7,870 bases of DNA. It comes from an uncultured Pirellula sp. Its GTDB lineage: Bacteria; Planctomycetota; Planctomycetia; Pirellulales; Pirellulaceae. A program made the position numbers and the translations under genes. Position 1 is the first letter of the stretch, and each line of letters opens with the position of its first letter. The notes under the pieces are model-generated. The model saw only the letters and a program-made list of their open reading frames with translations, did not search any database and was not told the DNA's origin. The stretch lies in NCBI GenBank assembly GCA_903892365.1, contig CAITIF010000323.1, positions 1 to 7,870 of the forward strand, read 5' to 3'. Below are positions 1 to 6,707 of this stretch, one piece after another.

Positions 1-33
1 GCTATGTTTTTGATGCAATTACTAATGTCTGAA

Positions 34-39
34 TGAGGA
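34..39 (+). promoter_or_regulatory. Possible ribosome binding site for the DUF1080 gene
   Basis: The bases TGAGGA lie 10 nt before the ATG at 50 and contain GAGG, a reasonable match to the Shine-Dalgarno core. This supports the ATG at 50 as the start. Only 49 bases precede the gene in the window, so the promoter cannot be judged. No upstream gene can be recognised in bases 1-33. Confidence 0.4.
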
Positions 40-49
40 TTTTTAACCC

Positions 50-1141
50 ATGGTTCTATCGCAACGTTTCTTCGCTCGTAGAGCGATTCTGGTTTGCAGT
101 TGGCTTTGCATGCTATTGCTGTTGAGCCACACCAACTTATCAGCGGGAGAAACATACACCTCTCCTGAAGATGCTGGCGCTTTGTTCAAGGTCCAGGGGG
201 AGTACTTGGGAGTCATTGAAGCTTGGGGCGGGAATTGGGGAGCACAGGTAATTGCGACAAGCGACAAGACCTTAGAAGTTCATTTGCTGGAAGGTGGTCT
301 CCCAGGAGAGGGGTTCGAAGACAGAGACCCAACTCGCAAGTTCACGGCTTCCCTGGATGCAGCATCCGAAAAGGCAACCGCCAAGGATGACACTGTTACG
401 ATAATGATCAAACCGGATACCCTGGGTGTTTTCCTTTTGGATGGCAAATTGCTGGGTACGCTAACCAAAGTGATTCGCGAAAGCTCGACCTTGGGAGCAA
501 AGTGTCCCGAAGGTTCGAAGGTTCTCTTTGAAGAAAACGGGGAAAACACATTCGCCGATGGAAAGATCGTTGAGGGAGGCCTGCTGTCCGTCGGTTGCAC
601 CAGTTCCGAATTGCTCGCGGACCACACCCTGCATATCGAATTCCGCACTCCGTTCCAACCCTCCGATTCGGGACAAGGTCGTGGGAATAGTGGTGTTTAT
701 GTTCAGGGACGATACGAAGTGCAGGTGTTAGATTCTTTTGGTTTGCGTGGGGAAAACAACGAATGCGGTGGAATCTACACCATCGCAACTCCCAAGGTGA
801 ATATGTGTTATCCACCGTTGTCCTGGCAAACGTATGACATTGTTTTTCAAGCGGCGAAATACACTCCCGCAGGCCAAAAAATGACCAATGCACGTATCAC
901 CGTTCGGCACAACGGTATTCTCATCCACGATGACGTCGAACTTCCTAAAGGAACTCCGGGGAAGGACCCTGAATCGGAAAAGCCAGGATCTCTTTATCTC
1001 CAAGATCACGGCAACCCAGTTGCATTCAGGAACATTTGGGTAAACACCAATCCCAACTCGTTCAGCTCTTCGAAATCTGCACCAGACGCAAACGGTGCGA
1101 AACCTCGTCCCAAGCTAAGCGTAAAGCCTGATACAGAATAG
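50..1141 (+). CDS. Secreted DUF1080 / 3-keto-disaccharide hydrolase family protein
   Basis: The 363-residue product begins with a signal peptide: basic residues at 6-11, a hydrophobic stretch at about 13-28, and likely cleavage after SAG near residues 31-33. It should act in the periplasm or outside the cell. Residues about 41-145 form an N-terminal module with GEYLG (50-54) and GGLPGEGF (82-89), a pattern I recall from other planctomycete members. Residues about 150-331 are the DUF1080 domain (PF06439), a concanavalin-like beta-sandwich. Visible hallmarks are HIEFRTPF (195-202), GNSGVYVQGRYEVQVLDSFG (212-231), ECGGIYTIATP (238-248), WQTYDIVF (259-266) and the closing LQDHGNPVAFRNIWV (317-331). 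Some characterised family members hydrolyse 3-keto-glycosides made by Gfo/Idh/MocA oxidoreductases, but many have no known activity. The tail (332-363) is rich in Ser, Pro and Lys and probably disordered. The gene is monocistronic in view and converges on the next gene. The family call is firm; the substrate is unknown. Confidence 0.93.
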   Translation: MVLSQRFFARRAILVCSWLCMLLLLSHTNLSAGETYTSPEDAGALFKVQGEYLGVIEAWGGNWGAQVIATSDKTLEVHLLEGGLPGEGFEDRDPTRKFTASLDAASEKATAKDDTVTIMIKPDTLGVFLLDGKLLGTLTKVIRESSTLGAKCPEGSKVLFEENGENTFADGKIVEGGLLSVGCTSSELLADHTLHIEFRTPFQPSDSGQGRGNSGVYVQGRYEVQVLDSFGLRGENNECGGIYTIATPKVNMCYPPLSWQTYDIVFQAAKYTPAGQKMTNARITVRHNGILIHDDVELPKGTPGKDPESEKPGSLYLQDHGNPVAFRNIWVNTNPNSFSSSKSAPDANGAKPRPKLSVKPDTE

Positions 1142-1255
1142 CATGCCAGCGCTCCAATCAACCATCAGGTAATGCGCGTCGAGTGTTTGCTAGTCTCGAC
1201 ATGTGATGATTCAGGGCCGGAGAATCGTAAGACCGATCTTTGGTAGCACGGGACC

Positions 1256-1283
1256 AGCAACCGGAAGTTTTCCTCCGGTTGCT
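1256..1283. terminator. Perfect 10-bp hairpin between convergent genes, possible bidirectional terminator
   Basis: AGCAACCGGA at 1256-1265 is repeated as its exact reverse complement at 1274-1283, leaving an 8-nt loop. It sits 115 bases after the stop of the + strand DUF1080 gene and 10 bases beyond the stop of the - strand amidohydrolase-like gene, where a shared terminator would be expected. Neither side is followed by a run of T, so it is not a classic intrinsic terminator. A second, weaker hairpin lies upstream in the same gap (GTCGAG at 1178-1183 and CTCGAC at 1195-1200, 11-nt loop). Confidence 0.5.
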
Positions 1284-1293
1284 ATGCCCTTCG

Positions 1294-2232
1294 CTAATTG
1301 GATTCTTGATCTAACCCGTTGAGATAAAGTTGCCAATAATCGAAGGCTGCATCCGCAAGTTGATTAGCAATTCTCTCTCGAGCCGCTTTGCTTCGATACT
1401 CGGCCCCCAGTTCCAGCTGATACGCATCCAGGCCGACCGCGTTATGGCTTCCATAGGTCTTTACGATGTAGCCGCCAGTGAAACCCGACTGTTCCTTATC
1501 GTCAAACGGGTCAGGATCTACTTTCCAGCCTTTCTGCTTCAAGAGTCCGAACAGGCTCTTCTCACCAACAATTGCTTGCTCTCCGAATCGTCCTTTTAGA
1601 GCATCGACCGTCTTGCCATTGCTGGTTCCGCGAAAAACCGTATCCCGTTTGCTTCCTTGGCCATGCAGGTCAAGCAACAAGCCATGTCGAAAGTCGTTGA
1701 CGATTCGGGTCGTAAAGGTCTGCATCGAATGATGGTAACGATCATAAACTGGTTTTGCATCCTGATCCTCATAAGCGATCTCGGGGGGGCGATTCGGGTC
1801 AAGGTGCTTCCGGTGGGAAGCTGCGATGACGGCATACGGACGTTTCCCGAACTTTCGTTCTATGGCGTCAACGACCGCTTCCGCCAATTCCTGAGTCCCG
1901 CCATCACGCCCAGTGAAGAAACCCGAAGGTCCCGCCTTTAGTCCTTTCCCCTCTCGCGGCGGTACCCCATCAATCGGCAACGTGCCCCCGTGCGGTGCTG
2001 AGATCAAGATGGGGATATCGCCCTGATGAACAACCACCAACTCCGTAAGTTCGGGGCTCGTCGGCTTGGCTTCGGGGATTGGGACCGGAACCGTTAAGGT
2101 GGCTTGCGCGGTGACCGTAGACGGGGCGATCACTAGCAAGCTCCATACGGCAAATGCCTCTTTTGCAACGAGCTTCAAAACAGAATGCATTCGTGGAATC
2201 GATTCGCTAAACCTGTGGGCAAGAAAAGGCAT
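1294..2232 (-). CDS. Exported N-formylglutamate amidohydrolase-like protein
   Basis: The 312-residue product resembles the N-formylglutamate amidohydrolase family (PF05013), zinc-dependent enzymes related to HutG that cleave N-formyl or similar amide bonds. Visible marks are SAPHGG (78-83), an acidic TQELAE helix (113-118), the HRKHLDPNR stretch (140-148), DLHGQ (188-192) and YQLELGAEYR (271-280). His81, His190 and an acidic residue, perhaps Glu115, are plausible metal ligands, and the arginines at 141 and 148 could bind a carboxylate; these roles are inferred. The N-terminus looks like a signal peptide: hydrophobic segment about 25-41, likely cleavage after TAQA at 41-44. HutG-type enzymes are normally cytoplasmic, so the true substrate here is open. 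The ATG at 2232 overlaps the preceding stop codon as TAATG. An internal ATG at 2190 (Met15) would give a tidier signal peptide; neither start has a clear Shine-Dalgarno site. Confidence 0.82.
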   Translation of the reverse strand: MPFLAHRFSESIPRMHSVLKLVAKEAFAVWSLLVIAPSTVTAQATLTVPVPIPEAKPTSPELTELVVVHQGDIPILISAPHGGTLPIDGVPPREGKGLKAGPSGFFTGRDGGTQELAEAVVDAIERKFGKRPYAVIAASHRKHLDPNRPPEIAYEDQDAKPVYDRYHHSMQTFTTRIVNDFRHGLLLDLHGQGSKRDTVFRGTSNGKTVDALKGRFGEQAIVGEKSLFGLLKQKGWKVDPDPFDDKEQSGFTGGYIVKTYGSHNAVGLDAYQLELGAEYRSKAARERIANQLADAAFDYWQLYLNGLDQESN

Positions 2233-5200
2233 TAAGGTTGCTTCGTATCGTGCAAGAACTGGGGAGTACCAGAGATTTTTGCATTCTCTTTCGAGCTTGG
2301 GGGGCTCTCTAAAGTAAGCAAAGCAAACAGGTCTGCAAGTTCTTGGCTGCTCAGCTGATTTTCAATTCCTTCAGGCATCAGCGACTTCTTGTCTTGCTTG
2401 AATTCTTCGATTTCATCCGCGGGAATGGTTTCAAGTTTGTTGCCTTGCACTTTGATGATCGTGCGTTTGTCGTCACGTTCTACGAGCAGACCAGTCACCA
2501 CGGTTCCGTCCACGGTTCGTAAGGTAACACTCTTGTAGGCATCACCAATTACCAAACTTGGATTGAAAACGCTGACCAAAAGCTGCTCATACGATCCACG
2601 GCCATTGGCCGTGATATTGGGTCCGACTTCGTTGCCACGATTGTGCATGACATGGCACTGGCCGCAAATCCGATCATAGACTACCCAACCCTTCTCTGCG
2701 TTTCCTCGTGCATCCCATCGCAATTTGTTAGCAATAGTATCGATAACGGCTTCGCGTTCCTGAGTCCCTTCTAAATTGACATTGCCCCAAACTTTGGCGA
2801 CGGCATCGCGAACCGCAGCATTGGAATCCGCAGCCAACAGACGTACTCGGTTTGGGCTGAGTAATTCCTTGCGGACATTCCCTAGGACCAATTGCTCCAG
2901 CAAAGCTCGTGCAGAGTCCGGGCGTTGACACATTCGTTCTGCGATGGCTGCTTGCATATCACTTTTCAGGCTCGGCAATACTGCAACCAACTGCTGAACA
3001 TCGTTGGGAGTCGCTCTGGCAATACCAAGATCCAGCGACGTGTCTCGATACCCTGGGTCACAAGGCTTGCCGTCCTTTAAAACCTGAAGGGTTTGTAAAA
3101 GTGCTTCGGAAGCGATCGAGGGCTTCATCTGCACAACCGCTTGAAGCATTTGTTTTCGAAGGCCAGTATCGAGCGATTGGTCGAGAGCCCACGTTCGCGC
3201 TGTCTCGATGGCCTCCGGTTCACCGCAGAGCAATCGGATCGCAAGCATGGACTTTTGCCAACTGGTCTGTTGGGCTGCCGTTAGTTTGTTGTCCTTCGCG
3301 GCGGTGGAGGATTCTTTGGAGTTGGCGGACAACCATTTCGTTAGCCAGGGACGTATCGCGTCCGCTTTGATCTCGCCAGACCGAGTTTTCACTAGAAGAT
3401 TTTCGATTACCGCCGATGCGAGATCTTGGTTGGTTCGACTCAGTCCACTCGCTAAACGCAGAACCGAGTTGACAGCCCGATTACTGGGCTCGTCGTTCAT
3501 GTCGGGGCGAACATCCGCGATAAGCCGGGCGGCAATGCGCGGAGCCATATCGCGCAACAGATCTTGATCCTCTTTTTGCCCCGCCAAAATCTCATCCAAA
3601 ACCAGAGTCTGCTGTTCTACCAAATCAGGAAGCAAGTTTTTCCAAACAACACGTGGCAAGATCGGGTCGGGTTGGCTGCTGCGCAAGACTGCGATTTGCT
3701 TTTGGACATTCTCCATCGATGCTGATTGCCCTTGAGCTAACTTGGGTGCGGCGATCGAAACTTGAAGCCGGACTCGAGGATCCGTATCCTTCGCGAGTTT
3801 AACAGCACGATCCAAGCTCGCCGAGTCTCTTTCGTTCTGGTTGCCCGCAATCCGAATTCCCCAAGCTCGCAGTTCTGGCATCGAGTGGTCCATCAGCTTG
3901 TTGAGCAGTTTTGCACTTAGCTTTCCCGAACCCGACAAAGACCAAAGCGCGTGCATCCGATGCTTGGCTGTAGCGTCCGAACCCAATACCACCGTTTCCA
4001 ATTGCGACACGACGGCGCTGTCGGTCGTCATTATCTTGCGCTCTTGAAGTTTGAGCTGAGCGCGTTGCCGGTTAAAAATGTTGTCGTCGGCCAGAAGAGC
4101 AGCAAGCTCCAGGTTGGTGAGCTTGTCGAAATCACTCACCTTTGGCTTGGGGCGACGATCATGAACGATGCGGTACAAACGCCCGTGACCTCGGTCAACG
4201 CCATTTGGGTCCGCGTTGGCATCTTGATAGCAATGGTAACGGTCGTACCAATCCAGAACATACATACATCCATCTGGGCCAACCTTCTGAGCTACCGGCA
4301 TGAACCAAACATCGTTGGCAGTCAAAAAATCATCTTCGCCAAAACCCTTGTAGGTAGCTCCGAATCTTTCAACTCGGTCGCAATTCAGACACCCGCCGTG
4401 GATGTTTCCCATATAAAGCTTGTCGCGAAAAGCTGCGGGGTAAGCTGCTGAATCAAAGTATTCAATGCCACAGTAGGCGGCCATTTGATGTTGATGCTTG
4501 ACGATCGAATCGGCATGCCAAGTATGAGCCGGGTAAGGGCCACCTTGACGTTGGTAGTAGGCCGACTCGGTCAAGTGCCATAAGTGATCGATGACGCATG
4601 CGCTGATAAAGGCAGAGCCTTCAGGGTCGAAAGCAATACCCCAAGGGTTGCTGGTCCCTTCGCAAAACAGGCTGAACTTGCGAGTGACCGGATCGATGCG
4701 AAACATGGCGCAGGTAAAATCAAAGATCTTCCCATCTTGTTGGATTACCGATCGATTGAAAACGCCATTCAATCCGTACAGGCAGCCATCAGGGCCCCAT
4801 GTCAAGGCGTTGGGCAGTTCATGAGTGTCATCGCGGCCAAAACCTGTCACCACAACGGTCGACTTGTCGGCAACATCGTCGCCATTCGTATCCTCAAGGA
4901 ACAAAAGATCAGGTGCGTTTGCAACCCAGACGCCGCCATGTCCCACCGCGATTCCTGACGGGATGTTGAGCCCTTCCGCAAAGATCTTGACCGTTTCGGC
5001 TAATCCATCTCCATCTTTGTCTTCCAGTATCTTGATTCGATCTCGACCGGGACCAGCTTCGCGACGCGGATACTCGAAACTTTCCGTCACGTAAATTCGG
5101 CCGCGATCATCAAAGGCCATCGCTACGGGATTCAGAATCGATGGTTCCGAAGCCACCAGCTCTACATGAAATCCGCTGGGCAGCGTCATCTTGGCTATCG

Positions 5201-5411
5201 CTTGTTCCGGACTAAGGGCTGGTCCTGGTGGTGCGGACTGTCGACGAGGAATAAAGCCATCGTCGGCGATGACCAAATTGCAGAACGGTAGGGAAGCCAA
5301 CGCCAAAAGTAGGAGAGGTTTTTGGACAAAACGTTGCACTTTAGAATCTTTCGTGGAGGGAGGAGTCGAATAACGAATCAAGCCGAATCGAAACAGGCCC
5401 AATGGAAACAT
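2232..5411 (-). CDS. PVC-type cytochrome c-like protein (beta-propeller, HEAT repeats, CxxCH domain)
   Basis: This 1059-residue exported protein belongs to the large planctomycete/verrucomicrobial family modelled by TIGR02604 (N-terminal, often called membrane-bound dehydrogenase domain) and TIGR02603 (C-terminal haem-binding domain). A hydrophobic signal segment lies at about 30-48. Residues about 68-420 form a sugar-dehydrogenase-like beta-propeller with SFEYPRREAGPGRDRIKILE (111-130), two Asp-rich calcium-loop-like motifs (131-140 and 173-182), LDWYDRYHCYQ (386-396) and GRLYRI (410-415). Residues about 430-880 are helical, HEAT-like repeats. The C-terminal domain carries CGQCH (916-920) for covalent haem c, and SLMPEG (1010-1015) offers Met1012 as a likely axial ligand. 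It probably moves electrons or binds partners in the periplasm; no dehydrogenase activity is proven for this family. A GTG at 5339 (Val25) would give a conventional signal peptide and a 1035-residue protein, so the ATG at 5411 is uncertain. It is the first gene of a pair, overlapping the amidohydrolase-like start by one base. Confidence 0.93.
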   Translation of the reverse strand: MFPLGLFRFGLIRYSTPPSTKDSKVQRFVQKPLLLLALASLPFCNLVIADDGFIPRRQSAPPGPALSPEQAIAKMTLPSGFHVELVASEPSILNPVAMAFDDRGRIYVTESFEYPRREAGPGRDRIKILEDKDGDGLAETVKIFAEGLNIPSGIAVGHGGVWVANAPDLLFLEDTNGDDVADKSTVVVTGFGRDDTHELPNALTWGPDGCLYGLNGVFNRSVIQQDGKIFDFTCAMFRIDPVTRKFSLFCEGTSNPWGIAFDPEGSAFISACVIDHLWHLTESAYYQRQGGPYPAHTWHADSIVKHQHQMAAYCGIEYFDSAAYPAAFRDKLYMGNIHGGCLNCDRVERFGATYKGFGEDDFLTANDVWFMPVAQKVGPDGCMYVLDWYDRYHCYQDANADPNGVDRGHGRLYRIVHDRRPKPKVSDFDKLTNLELAALLADDNIFNRQRAQLKLQERKIMTTDSAVVSQLETVVLGSDATAKHRMHALWSLSGSGKLSAKLLNKLMDHSMPELRAWGIRIAGNQNERDSASLDRAVKLAKDTDPRVRLQVSIAAPKLAQGQSASMENVQKQIAVLRSSQPDPILPRVVWKNLLPDLVEQQTLVLDEILAGQKEDQDLLRDMAPRIAARLIADVRPDMNDEPSNRAVNSVLRLASGLSRTNQDLASAVIENLLVKTRSGEIKADAIRPWLTKWLSANSKESSTAAKDNKLTAAQQTSWQKSMLAIRLLCGEPEAIETARTWALDQSLDTGLRKQMLQAVVQMKPSIASEALLQTLQVLKDGKPCDPGYRDTSLDLGIARATPNDVQQLVAVLPSLKSDMQAAIAERMCQRPDSARALLEQLVLGNVRKELLSPNRVRLLAADSNAAVRDAVAKVWGNVNLEGTQEREAVIDTIANKLRWDARGNAEKGWVVYDRICGQCHVMHNRGNEVGPNITANGRGSYEQLLVSVFNPSLVIGDAYKSVTLRTVDGTVVTGLLVERDDKRTIIKVQGNKLETIPADEIEEFKQDKKSLMPEGIENQLSSQELADLFALLTLESPPSSKENAKISGTPQFLHDTKQP

Positions 5412-5521
5412 ACATTATCAAAACAGGCTGGGTGGGGACTTGTCGCTTTCGCCAAGTCTGCACAATTGTAACTGCAAACCTTGGCGGCTTAACCCACCCT
5501 TACCAATATTGGACCCAGACG
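5412..5521. promoter_or_regulatory. Divergent intergenic region between the cytochrome and moaB-like genes
   Basis: These 110 bases separate two outward-facing genes and should hold both promoters. On the - strand, GATAAT (5414-5419) resembles a -10 box. If real, transcription would begin near 5407, inside the annotated 5' end, which favours the GTG at 5339 as the cytochrome start. On the + strand, TTGGCG (5481-5486) lies 17 bases from CAATAT (5504-5509), a poor -35/-10 pair that would leave a leader of only a few bases before the ATG at 5522. An 8-bp palindrome, ACAATTGT, lies at 5462-5469. None of these is strong. Confidence 0.3.
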
Positions 5522-6034
5522 ATGACCTCCGAATCCACTCAGAAACACCGTCGCGATGCGGCACGATCGATTTGCGTTTCCATTTTAACCGTTAGCGATA
5601 CTCGTACTTTGGATAATGATTTGGGGGGAAAGCTGATCGAAGATATGCTTTTGGCTGCTGGGCATCTCGTTCATCTTCGCGAGATCGTGGCTGATGAAAC
5701 CGATCAAATACGATCTGCTGCAGCGCGTCTTTTGGCGTCCCCCGCATGCGAAGCGGTGTTGGTAACAGGTGGAACGGGCTTGGCTGCGCGTGATTGCACC
5801 CCAGAAGCGGTTGAATCTCTCTACGATGCAGTGATCCCGGGGTATGGCGAGCTGTTTCGCATGCTGTCGTTTAGCGAGATCGGATCGGCATCCATGCTGA
5901 GCCGAGCAAGCGGCGGGCGCGTTGGTAAAAAGGTGATCCTAACCATGCCTGGTTCGCCTGCTGGAGTTCGATTGGCGATGGAACGACTCATCGTGCCGGA
6001 GCTAGCTCACTTGGTTCATCATGCGGGCAAATAG
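5522..6034 (+). CDS. moaB: MoaB/MogA-family molybdenum cofactor biosynthesis protein
   Basis: The 170-residue product is a MoaB/MogA-fold protein. MogA-type enzymes adenylylate molybdopterin in the cytoplasm before molybdate insertion, and many MoaB proteins are thought to do the same. Visible motifs are ILTVSDTR (21-28), the VTGGTG loop (81-86), RDCTPEA (90-96), PGYGELFRMLSFSEIG (106-121) and MPGSPAGVRLAME (142-154). The FRMLSF..IG stretch matches MoaB more closely than MogA, while Asp91 in the RDxTPEA motif is kept, consistent with an active enzyme. The reading frame stays open back to an ATG at 5402, but those 40 extra codons have no family resemblance and run into the divergent gene. The ATG at 5522 gives the usual family length, with only a weak GGA at 5511-5513 as ribosome site. 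No other molybdenum cofactor gene is in view. It is probably the first gene of the + strand cluster. Confidence 0.9.
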   Translation: MTSESTQKHRRDAARSICVSILTVSDTRTLDNDLGGKLIEDMLLAAGHLVHLREIVADETDQIRSAAARLLASPACEAVLVTGGTGLAARDCTPEAVESLYDAVIPGYGELFRMLSFSEIGSASMLSRASGGRVGKKVILTMPGSPAGVRLAMERLIVPELAHLVHHAGK

Positions 6035-6058
6035 ACCCATGAGATGATCTGCAATTGG

Positions 6059-6064
6059 TATATT
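6059..6064 (+). promoter_or_regulatory. Weak candidate -10 box before the lipoprotein gene
   Basis: TATATT matches the bacterial -10 consensus at five of six positions and lies inside a short CAATT/AATTG inverted repeat (6052-6070). No good -35 box is found 16-18 bases upstream. If used, transcription would begin near 6071, leaving about 40 bases before the ATG at 6113 and ruling out the upstream ATG at 6044. The 78-base gap after moaB would allow a separate promoter here. Confidence 0.2.
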
Positions 6065-6112
6065 GAATTGACGAGATTCTTTATTCCTTCCATCGTTTCA
6101 GGTCAAAATACT

Positions 6113-6685
6113 ATGAGTCCTCTTTTCGAAGGTCCACCGAAAGCCCTTGTCAAATGGGCGGTGTGCATGGGGTTGGTTGTTGGCGCTACTGTGTTACTAG
6201 GTTGCAATAGTGAGCAGCTGAACAAGATGGTAGAAGATGTGAAGAGCAGTACCGAAGCGGTGAAGCAAGAAGTACAAAAAGTAGTACCTGTAGGTTCGAT
6301 CAAGCTATCCATCGGCGGTCCGATCGAAACCTCCACGGCCTCTTGTCGCTTCATGGTCATGGGTGATGGGCGAGAAAACGTCTTGCAGATTCGATCGGGT
6401 GCGTCCAATTCGGACTCGTATCCATCGGTCTTGTTCCAAGGGCTAACGACTGTCGCGTCTTTGAATGCATTGGCTGGGGAAAAGGTTTCGGGGCAATTAT
6501 TTGTTCAGACCAATGGCGAAAATGGTCTTTGGCAAAACGAGCCGGATGGGAAGTGCAGCATTCGGATTCTATCCATCCAGGAAACGGAATTGATTGGTGA
6601 TTTGGAGCAGACGACCATGGTGAGTGCCGAAGGTAAGTCGGTTGTGGCGTCGGGGTCCTTTCGCGCTGTCAACGAAAATCCATAA
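6113..6685 (+). CDS. Small predicted lipoprotein of unknown function
   Basis: From the ATG at 6113 the product has 190 residues. A hydrophobic segment (about 15-29) ends in the lipobox VLLGC, with Cys31 as the likely lipidated residue, so the mature protein of about 160 residues would be anchored to a membrane. Residues about 32-58 are hydrophilic and helical (SEQLNKMVEDVKSSTEAVKQ), suiting a short coiled coil or stalk. Residues about 60-190 look like a small beta-rich domain, with two cysteines at 78 and 148 that could form a disulphide. I do not recognise the family. The frame is also open from an ATG at 6044, but that would put 23 poorly signal-like residues before the lipoprotein signal; the 6113 start has AGGT nine bases upstream. 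It lies 78 bases after moaB and 22 bases before the next gene, so it is probably co-transcribed at least with the latter. Confidence 0.8.
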   Translation: MSPLFEGPPKALVKWAVCMGLVVGATVLLGCNSEQLNKMVEDVKSSTEAVKQEVQKVVPVGSIKLSIGGPIETSTASCRFMVMGDGRENVLQIRSGASNSDSYPSVLFQGLTTVASLNALAGEKVSGQLFVQTNGENGLWQNEPDGKCSIRILSIQETELIGDLEQTTMVSAEGKSVVASGSFRAVNENP

Positions 6686-6707
6686 TTCCTTTTCGAAAGT
6701 TCTTGCC

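Noticed and set aside
4..36. Tiny open frame, or the tail of an upstream gene, ending in TGA at 34-36
   Set aside because: Ten codons with no supporting signal; too little sequence to call a gene.
408..893. 161-codon - strand open frame inside the DUF1080 gene
   Set aside because: It is antisense to clear DUF1080 motifs and has a His/Arg/Cys-rich composition typical of a shadow frame.
2597..2613. Inverted repeat CACGGCC-ATT-GGCCGTG
   Set aside because: It lies inside the coding sequence of the conserved haem-binding domain (around residues 934-939) and is easily explained by codon choice; no copy was seen elsewhere.
2909..3567. Long + strand open frames opposite the cytochrome gene (2909-3370, 3208-3567, also 3951-4451)
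   Set aside because: They lie antisense to a well-supported family protein, have unlikely composition, and match no recognisable domain.
5402..5521. Extension of the moaB-like frame by 40 codons to an ATG at 5402
   Set aside because: The added residues do not resemble any MoaB/MogA N-terminus, would overlap the divergent gene, and would lengthen the protein beyond the usual ~170 residues.
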